Source of the DNA: Eunapius fragilis
Taxonomy: Eukaryota > Porifera > Demospongiae > Spongillida > Spongillidae
Reading direction: 5' to 3'
Length of the DNA stretch: 64,000 nt
Assembly: GCA_963681505.1 (NCBI GenBank)
Contig: OY811987.1
Span: 4,198,978-4,262,977 of the forward strand
Translations under genes and position numbers: made by a program
Part shown: piece after piece, positions 57,501 through 64,000 of the stretch
Layout: each line of letters begins with the position of its first letter
Numbering within the stretch: the first letter of the stretch is position 1
Notes under the pieces: generated by a model
Databases searched by the model: none
The model's input: the letters and a program-made list of their open reading frames with translations, nothing else
What the model was told of the DNA's origin: nothing

Positions 57501-58263
57501 TACTAGTAAATGGTAGAGGAGTACTAGTAGATGGTAGAGGAGTACTAGTAGATGGTAGAGGAGTACTAGTAGATGGTAGAGGAGTACTAGTAGATGGTAG
57601 AGGAGTACTAGTAAATGGTAGAGGAGTACTAGTAGATGGTAGAGGAGTACTAGTAGATGGTAGAGGAGTACTAGTAGATGGTAGAGGAGTACTAGTAGAT
57701 GGTAGAGGAGTACTAGTAGATGGTAGAGGAGTACTAGTAGATGGTAGAGGAGTACTAGTAGATGGTAGAGGAGTACTAGTAGATGGTAGAGGAGTACTAG
57801 TAAATGGTAGAGGAGTACTAGTAGATGGTAGAGGAGTACTAGTAGATGGTAGAGGAGTACTAGTAGATGGTAGAGGAGTACTAGTAGATGGTAGAGGAGT
57901 ACTAGTAAATGGTAGAGGAGTACTAGTAGATGGTAGAGGAGTACTAGTAAATGGTAGAGGAGTACTAGTAGATGGTAGAGGAGTACTAGTAGATGGTAGA
58001 GGAGTACTAGTAAATGGTAGAGGAGTACTAGTAGATGGTAGAGGAGTACTAGTAGATGGTAGAGGAGTACTAGTAGATGGTAGAGGAGTACTAGTAGATG
58101 GTAGAGGAGTACTAGTAGATGGTAGAGGAGTACTAGTAGATGGTAGAGGAGTACTAGTAGATGGTAGAGGCGTACTAGTAGATGGTAGAGGAGTACTAGT
58201 AGATGGTAGAGGAGTACTAGTAGATGGTAGAGGAGTACTAGTAGATGGTAGAGGCGTACTGGT
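54502..58263. repeat. 21-bp minisatellite, about 179 copies
   Basis: Unit GTAGATGGTAGAGGAGTACTA. Almost every difference falls at two positions: GTAGAT, GTAAAT or GTTGAT at the unit start, plus rare single changes. Because 21 is a multiple of three, one plus-strand frame (VDGRGVL repeated) and two minus-strand frames (YHLLVLL and PSTSTPL repeated) stay open throughout; none is likely to be translated as such. Variant order shows higher-order periods of two and three units in places. Confidence 0.97.
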
Positions 58264-58371
58264 TGAATCGGCCGAAAGCGGACAACGTATTCGCGGCTGT
58301 CAAATGGCGCCCCCCTTGCCTTATCCTGGCCCCCCCCCCCCCCCCTTCCAAAAAAGCTGGGGACGCCCATG
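58264..58371. other. Unique insert splitting the minisatellite
   Basis: A segment of about 110 bp with a poly-C tract (58331-58346), unrelated to the repeat. It is followed by degenerate repeat units at 58372-58453. It could be a truncated insertion. Confidence 0.6.
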
Positions 58372-58407
58372 GATGGTGGAGGAGTACTAGTAGATGGTAG
58401 AGGAGTA

Positions 58408-58795
58408 CTAGTAGATGGTAGAGATGGTAGAGGTAGATGGCAGAGGAGTACTAGAAGATGGAGTAGTAGTAATGTCAGAAACAATTGCAGCTGAACTATA
58501 CGTAGTTACACGCTCAGGTGTTATGGTGAATAACCTTCGAGCTTCTCTGTTCTTAGCTCTTTGTGCTCTCGAATCTTGTTTGATACGCTTCCATAAAAAC
58601 AGGCTTGGAGAATTACGGGGATCTCCATTTTGAAAATGCCTGGAGCATACTCGAGGAGGTTCTCTTTAATTTCTGAAGGTGAAGAGCGTCTGTCCACTTA
58701 GCTCGCATAATTGGATCCTTCGGAATTCTATGAAAAGAGACGTTTGGATCTGTTGCCTTGGTAATCCCACACACTGCACATCGATCGCCAGGCAT
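58408..58795 (-). pseudogene. THAP-domain gene, frameshifted
   Basis: The ATG at 58795 starts MPGDRCAVCG. The THAP-type finger is seen as CAVC, SFHRIPKDP, RAKWTDALHLQKLK, and then, one frame over, RVCSRHFQNGD, supplying the second C-x2-H-F pair of the C2CH finger. The shift lies near 58668. After the finger a basic, then serine/threonine/proline-rich tail reads into TTTPSSSTPLPSTSTI before a TAG at 58408. That tail is made of the same word as the adjoining minisatellite. THAP proteins bind DNA and some are domesticated P-element transposases (family knowledge). The break may be an assembly error. Confidence 0.7.
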
Positions 58796-58822
58796 TTCCC
58801 TGTCCGTAACTCTCCGTACCAC

Positions 58823-59156
58823 CTCTTACAAATTTTTTAGAAAAGAGATTCTGCCGCCAGCTGTGACGTCACGAGTAATTAACGGCTAATTAAATTCATA
58901 GCCTTACGCGCAACTGGTCCATTGTTGTGCGCTAAATGCATGTTCATATAATACTTACAGGCCCATAAAGGTGGGGAGTAATCGTTCTACGACGACTGAT
59001 TTAAATTTCGGAAGCCAGCGAAAAATGGGGCTGCGTGTGCCTGAGTGGATTAAAAATTTTAAAAAAGCATATGTATAGTTTTAAAGTTTTATTACCGTCA
59101 CTGGAAAGGAAAAAAAAAAGGGGGGGGGGTCGCCCCTCACTTTGGTAAAATTAATT
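58823..59156. other. THAP upstream region; no gene
   Basis: AT-rich, with an A/G homopolymer run at about 59110-59130. The promoter of the THAP gene would lie here. Nothing else visible. Confidence 0.4.
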
Positions 59157-59673
59157 CACAGCAAAAAAACCTCGCGAATCATATTTATGATTTATCGAGT
59201 GATTTTGTTACGGAAATCACACACAAGATCATCAGATGATCTGATAGTAATTCGAAATGGAAAATCACTGACAAATCATTTAAAAATCACAGTATAGGAT
59301 TTTTACAAAGAATCACTTGGAATTTCAAATGTATAATCAATCAAAGATTTATGCCCGATTTTTCATGTGATTTAGCTTGTGAAATCACATGACTAATCAT
59401 ATCATAATCATTGCTCTTGATTGTTCAAATGATTTCTCATGTACATATGTATCCATGAAATATATAAATAAACAAAAAAGAAAACACTGTAAAAATATCA
59501 GCATACATGAAAATCGAAGACAAAAGGATAAGCAGAATCTACTGGAAGATAAGAAACAACAACTTAGTTCTCAAACTGTTGACTTTGTTGCTGACGAAAA
59601 GCTCAAGCTCTTCAGTGCAAGGTTCTCCAAACGTTCTTTTTTTGTTCTGAGCAACAGCTTCATCATCATCTCA

Positions 59674-60983
59674 ACTGACAACAGGTGAAACAGCACCAGC
59701 ATATATTCTGACCGCACACCTGAATGCTTTAATTGCTTCAGCATCCCCAGCATTAAGTTCCCTCTTTTGTATCTCCTGTACTGCTTTATCATGTGCAACC
59801 TGGACAGATAAAGTTGTAGATTAGTGCATGATTATCCAAATATACTTACATACGCAAGGCGATTTTGCTTCAATGACATACGTCTTCGCCTTCTTCTTTT
59901 CTTCATTCAGGTTCATGATAGCTGTGTTCCTCCAGCTTGCATAGTATGCCTTGATTCTTTTCTTCATGTCACCTTTAGAAGGTATTGGAAGCTTACACAG
60001 TTGAAGGTGACTCTCAACTGATTGAAGTATTCTGGATTTTTGATCATCATCAATGCCACTCCAAATTGTCTCATTTAATTTCTATTGTCCTGAGTGTCTA
60101 CCCGGGGGGTACAATTGGACACCCGGATGGACAGCAAAAAAAGTTTTTGCCGTTCGGTCATGGAAGTGGCCTAATTGCATTTAACGGCACTGGCTTATAG
60201 AACAAGTCTATTTAGGATCGGGCCGAGATAAGTAAGGCTTAAATCCTTTTGATACCCGTAAAACAAGCCGTGCTAGCGGGCCTATCCATTACGCTCCGTG
60301 CGGTACGTACATATCGTATACGAGCTACGTAAGGTAAGTTTTTTTTGCCAACGTTCATACAGATAGTAAAATAGCTGTTTCTCTGGACTAGTGTTTTTCA
60401 ACTAAAAGTGATTGAGAGCTTTCAGCTGTCTGTTAAGGCCTATGTTTAAAAGGTCATGTACGAGTATATAGTCTATATGCGTACATGTCCTTTTAAACAT
60501 AGGCCTAAACAGACAGCTGAAAGCTCTCAATCACCTTTTTTTGACAAACACTAGTCCAGAGAAACAGCTATTTTACTATCTGTATGAACGTTGGCCAAAA
60601 AAACTTACCTTACGTAGCTCGTATACGATATGTACGTACCGCACGGAGCGTAATGGATAGGTCCGCTAGCACGGCTCGTTTTACGGGTATCAAAAGGATT
60701 TAAGTCTTACTTATCTCGGCCCGATCCTAGAAAGACTTGTTCTATAAGCCGGTACCGTTAAATGCCACTAGCTCCCTTCCATGATCGAACGGCAAAAACT
60801 TTTTTTGCTGTCCACCCGGGTGTCCAATTGTACCCCCGGGTGGACACTCAGGACAATAGACACTAAGGACTTGTCCAATTGCTCAGCATGCTCTTCAAAC
60901 ACTACTTGAAGTATTTTCTGTGAATTTATTATCTCATACTATTGTCACGTGACCATATTTAAACTTACCAATGGAACAACCAT
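59674..60983 (-). CDS. Spliced hypothetical gene in the candidate transposon, interrupted by a palindrome
   Basis: Coding blocks: complement(60969..60983) starting MVVPL, complement(60861..60917), complement(59855..60080), complement(59674..59799). Introns of 51 bp (CCATTG|GTAAGT to TTCACAG) and 54 bp (CCTTGC|GTATGT to GTCCAG) keep phase 0. The palindrome at 60081-60860 splits the second coding exon, and the frame resumes after it. The visible protein, about 145 residues, is charged and helical (VFEEHAEQLDK, ETIWSGIDDD, MKKRIKAYYASWRN, KAVQEIQKREL). It ends in a TGA at 59671; a further coding-like stretch in the same frame (FGEPCTEELELF) continues beyond it to about 59538. I recognise no family. 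It could be the element's own accessory gene or a captured host gene. Confidence 0.5.
60081..60860. repeat. 780-bp near-perfect palindrome (foldback element)
   Basis: Ends TCTATTGTCCTGAGTGTC and its complement. The arms of about 385 bp are matched throughout with scattered differences, and the centre is near 60470 with almost no loop. The only notable mismatch patches are at about 60165 and around 60400-60410. No coding capacity. It interrupts the minus-strand gene around it. Confidence 0.92.
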
Positions 60984-61484
60984 GTTGCAACACTACATGT
61001 ATTTTTTTTTGGGGGGGGGGGGGGGACAGTATGTATTCAACGCTTTGAACTGATGAGGGATACAAGTGGGCAGTGGCGTAGTGTGGTTGTTGAGCGCCCG
61101 GGGACATAATGCAATAATGGCGCCCACAAATAAAGGGGTGGATCTAGGATATTGCAGCACGAGGGTTGGTAGGCAGCTGCAATTAAGGGCGGAGAGGGAT
61201 ATGCCGGGCCTCGATCATACCACAAGGGGGTATGCAAAGCTCACCCAAAGGGTCTGGCGTCTGGGGCGGAGCCCCAGCCGCTTTGCAACTTTAGCACTTT
61301 TTAAGCCACAAAAACATGATACTTTCGCATACACTGCATTTGCTTCCGCAAGCAACCTATGCCTTCGCACGTACATTCAATCGTTTACATCAGGAAATTT
61401 AGTTTGGGGATGTATCCGCCCCCGCAAACTACCCTCGCGCTATGGCTGGCGCTATGTGTACCTGTCTGTACGATAATGGTTAAC

Positions 61485-61537
61485 CGCTCACTGCCATTGT
61501 GAGCCTGTGCATAACAGGCTCACAATGGCAGCGAGCG
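61485..61537. repeat. 24-bp-stem hairpin
   Basis: CGCTCACTGCCATTGTGAGC and its complement, one base of bulge, loop GCATA. A compact micro-foldback inside the candidate transposon. It has TAAC words near both borders but no clean duplication. Confidence 0.8.
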
Positions 61538-61645
61538 ATAACCCTGAAGTTGGGTTTATTCAACTGATTATGGAGGTGACGATTGGATACCGTATCTTCA
61601 ATGTCGGTGATTAGAAATAAATTTAAAAGTTTGCGTGCAGATCGA

Positions 61646-61694
61646 GTAGTCTGGGGACCCCCTACTTACGGCTGTACTATCGGGTCCCCAGACT
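61646..61694. mobile_element. 49-bp micro-element with 9-bp target duplication
   Basis: Ends TAGTCTGGGGACCC and GGGTCCCCAGACTA, flanked by perfect CAGATCGAG on both sides (61637-61645 and 61695-61703). Same family as 17323-17360, with a different middle. Confidence 0.85.
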
Positions 61695-61796
61695 ACAGAT
61701 CGAGTGCAGATGTTTGTTAACAAGACTCAAAATGTGCCCGCGCCCCGCACCCCACTGTGACGTACCATTCACATTACAGTTTCATGAAACATTTTA

Positions 61797-62066
61797 ATGC
61801 TCATCATGCACTCTGAAGCAGTGTTTGACTACTATAGAAGAATTGATTCCGGAAAAGGCATCGATGATGACCGGCCAATTCAACTAAAGCATCCTAGCAA
61901 GTGTAATGTGAAAGTAACAGATGATTTGTATGATGAAACACAGCTCTTTTGTACTGTAACGTTTGATAATGTGGTATATGTGAGCCATCGTATTGATAAA
62001 TTTGGAAGATTTTATGTTAATGGAATGACCTATTCATCAGACTCTAATAGTACAGACAGAGCGTGA
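61797..62066 (+). CDS. Hypothetical protein in the candidate transposon
   Basis: 89 codons from the ATG at 61797 to TGA, with coding-like composition. It begins MLIMHSEAVFDYYRRID and ends FYVNGMTYSSD. CATTACAG about 17 bp upstream of the ATG could be a splice acceptor, so this may be the last exon of a longer gene. No family recognised. It is the only good plus-strand frame in the element. Confidence 0.45.
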   Translation: MLIMHSEAVFDYYRRIDSGKGIDDDRPIQLKHPSKCNVKVTDDLYDETQLFCTVTFDNVVYVSHRIDKFGRFYVNGMTYSSDSNSTDRA

Positions 62067-62777
62067 AATCAATGTTTGCATTAAGTGGTACAGATGAGAT
62101 ACATCCATATTTTGGGATCATCAGATTCTTTTTTTAGAATAATAATCAAGCATAAAGACAGTGCCAAACACGATTTGCCACCATATATGTGTCTTTAAAA
62201 CTTGGGCATATGTGGTAAAATGATTTTTTTACTATATAAAGACCAGAATGATGATACTTTTCAGGTGTTTTGAAGTTATCCAGGTAACGTGACTAAATTA
62301 TAAGCCCTCGACGCCTTATGAATCGCTGCATACCTATTCCTAGTGACAAAGGCATGACATACACTGTGCTAAACTGCCACGCTAACTTTACAAAAGTGTG
62401 CATTTTTGTCTGTAATTTTTGCTTTGCAAACCAAATGTTAATTCGTTCCAATGCAAGGAATACATTGAGTGAATTTTATGATCACAGTATAGAAACTAAA
62501 TTTCTCATGCATGTTGAAAAAATCATATGTGAAAACTAAAATCACGCAAAGATCAAAATTTGATTTTCTGATTATATGATACATAGAACCATTTGGAAAA
62601 TCATCCGAATATCATTCTCAGATTTGTCAATGGATTTAGGATCATTGACATATCACAACGTGATTTTTAATTATATCAGAAATCAGCGTATGATTATAAA
62701 TCACACGTGAAATCAACAGATACCATTGTAAATTCAAACCAAAATCAAAATGTGATTTGCGCACTTTTTTTGCTGTG

Positions 62778-63298
62778 AATTTATTTAGCCATATTCCAGA
62801 CGCATGAATGGTTTCACCCGAATATCCGTACTAACATGATCACTTTAGACCTGCTAGTTCGGTGCATTTTTCAATTTATTATAACCTGGTCGGCCTCCCA
62901 TTATCCAAGGAATTATAAAAGTATGTATGTGTGCAAGACAGGTTTTTAACGGTGTTACCGCTAGGCGTGAGAAAATAGTCACTGGGCGGTGAGAAATACA
63001 CGGTTTTGAATAGAATAGGTGTGACTCGTAAACACTGTAAATAAATTATTTCTTTTCAGTATGAGGAGGCTTGCATATCGTTTCTTTTTGCATCGTTGCA
63101 TGCCATTCCCCAACCAATAACTCTATACCGATAGTTGTAACTTTTCTTCATGTATGCAGTATTAAATGTACAAAGTAAAAGTTGAAAATTGTAGATGTTT
63201 AATCTCAAAGAACACTCACCATCTTATTCAGATCAGTTGTTGTCACTAAACAAATCCCCATTACAATCTAATTATATTCCTGACACTCGAAGTTTACA
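62778..63298. other. Intergenic; no gene recognised
   Basis: AT-rich sequence between the candidate transposon and the next MITE. Nothing supported. Confidence 0.45.
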
Positions 63299-63587
63299 AG
63301 TAAATAAAAAAAAACCTTCTCAATGAGAAAGTTGGTGGGATATAGGATTTGAAGGCAATGGTGGTGTAAAAGCAAGGAAACAAGGGTCTGTAATAGTAAG
63401 GGAAAATGTCACAGTCCTATATTTAGCGGCCCGTTTGTAGCATATACTATATGTTCGTGTGCTAAATATAGGATTATGACATTTTCCCTTACTATTACAG
63501 ACCCTTGTGTCCTTGCTTTTTTCACCACCATTGCCTTCAAATCCTATATTCCACCAACTTTCTCATTGAGAAGGTTTTTTATTTACT
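63299..63587. repeat. MITE family 1, copy E (best preserved)
   Basis: Both ends are complete. AGTAAATAAAAAA, CCTTCTCAATGAGAAAGTTGG, GGATATAGGATTTGAAGGCAA and TGGTGGTGTAAAA are mirrored on the right with few changes. The arms are over 120 bp, and AAATATAGGA words mark the centre. Confidence 0.9.
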
Positions 63588-63727
63588 AGTTTCATTCATT
63601 TTTTTTCATGCACATTATTCCGATGCGTATTTGATCAAGGACACTTAATTATTACATGGACTGGAAACCACAATAAATTCATGTCGCTATCCTCGTTGCT
63701 CATGAATTATTAATGAACTGGTGTAGT

Positions 63728-64000
63728 ATGGCCGAACGGAACACGAGTTCTGATGTAGATGAATCGGATGATGCGAGCGATGAGAGCGATACACAGGAAG
63801 AAGATGAAGAGTCCTTCACTGAAGTTGCATCCTCATCGGAGGGGCCAAATGGGACGGTACCAAGTGCGTTGGAAATGGTTCAGCAAAGTATTGCTCTGGT
63901 AAAAGCCGATGATATGGTTTCGACATCTTGTCGTGGCAAAGAGGCTATCCTACTGATCGATTCAGTTGTTGGAAGAGGCGATAGGTTTTCTAGGTTTTGT
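63728..64000 (+). CDS. Acidic protein, N-terminal part (runs off window)
   Basis: ATG at 63728 and 91 codons open to the last base of the window, with no stop or clear splice donor. Begins MAERNTSSDVDESDD and continues serine/glutamate/aspartate-rich (ESDTQEEDEESF) for about 45 residues, then becomes more ordered (SALEMVQQSIALVKADD, ILLIDSVVGRGDRF). Such acidic starts are common in nuclear proteins and in some transposase-derived proteins. No family can be named. A MITE ends 140 bp upstream. Confidence 0.6.
   Translation, partial: MAERNTSSDVDESDDASDESDTQEEDEESFTEVASSSEGPNGTVPSALEMVQQSIALVKADDMVSTSCRGKEAILLIDSVVGRGDRFSRFC

Larger units (their letters stand above)
59157..62777. mobile_element. 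Candidate TIR DNA transposon, 3.6 kb
   Basis: The left end CACAGCAAAAAAACC and the right end (inverted) CACAGCAAAAAAAGTG match for 13 bp, then imperfectly for 20 or more. AATT adjoins both ends and may be a duplication, but it is palindromic, so this is ambiguous. The first and last 250 bp are packed with AAATCAC/GTGATTT and AATCAT words in both orientations, a typical transposase-binding layout. Between lie a spliced minus-strand gene (59674-60983) and a plus-strand frame (61797-62066). The family is not recognised and no catalytic DDE block is seen. A 780-bp palindrome and a 49-bp micro-element have inserted into it. Confidence 0.55.

Noticed and set aside
54497-58390. Plus-strand open frame of 1297 codons (VDGRGVL repeats)
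   Set aside because: Same minisatellite; both strands and several frames are open, so openness is not evidence of coding.
54453-58484. Minus-strand open frame of 1343 codons (LLVLLYH repeats)
   Set aside because: It is the 21-bp minisatellite read in frame; open only because the unit is a multiple of three with no stop.

Overview
This window is nuclear DNA of an animal. It has spliced genes with GT-AG introns, metazoan-type proteins (TRIM, Slo1/BK channel, WRAP73, PAN2), long CA/GT and G/C tracts, and very many inverted-repeat transposons. The many dispersed acatgtacatgt runs and the mix of genes suit a marine, possibly early-branching, invertebrate. The species cannot be fixed from the sequence; a sponge is a guess only. 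Several open reading frames reported by simple six-frame translation begin at GTG or TTG, so I reset starts to ATG.

Layout. 1-4.1 kb: WRAP73 (minus, two exons), sharing a short divergent promoter with a single-exon class I methyltransferase (plus). 4.1-9.9 kb: no gene, several foldback (MITE-like) elements. 9.94-15.24 kb: a two-exon TRIM gene (RING, two B-boxes, coiled coil, filamin repeat, discoidin-like tail) with one frameshift; its 3.4-kb intron holds two MITEs, a dead Ty3/Gypsy reverse transcriptase and a hairpin. 15.2-17.9 kb: no clear gene. 17.9-38.5 kb: PAN2, the catalytic subunit of the poly(A)-tail shortening complex, in 24 coding exons that join to an uninterrupted 1083-residue frame; its introns carry minisatellites, a LINE relic and a 1.2-kb foldback. 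39.1-41.8 kb: an intronless Slo1/BK-type potassium channel (minus), convergent with PAN2. 44.6-48.9 kb: a decayed Ty3/Gypsy LTR retrotransposon with short LTRs and a visible 5-bp target duplication. 50.4-51.6 kb: a decayed zinc-finger gene. 54.5-58.3 kb: a 21-bp minisatellite of about 179 copies, which abuts and probably grew from the tail of a THAP-domain gene (58.4-58.8 kb, minus). 59.2-62.8 kb: a candidate DNA transposon with terminal inverted repeats, GTGATTT-rich subterminal zones, and genes on both strands; a 780-bp near-perfect palindrome has landed in one of them. 63.7 kb to the end: the acidic N-terminus of a gene that runs out of the window.

The host genes do not form an operon or a shared pathway. 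WRAP73 is centrosomal, PAN2 acts in mRNA decay, the TRIM protein is a probable ubiquitin ligase, and the Slo protein is a membrane channel. The most unusual material is the mobile DNA: a candidate new TIR transposon, two independent 38- and 49-bp micro-elements each flanked by a perfect 9-bp duplication, and a five-copy MITE family.

Limits: exon borders rest on reading frames, splice signals and remembered family alignments. No search was run. Frameshifts in TRIM, THAP and the zinc-finger gene could be real decay or assembly error.
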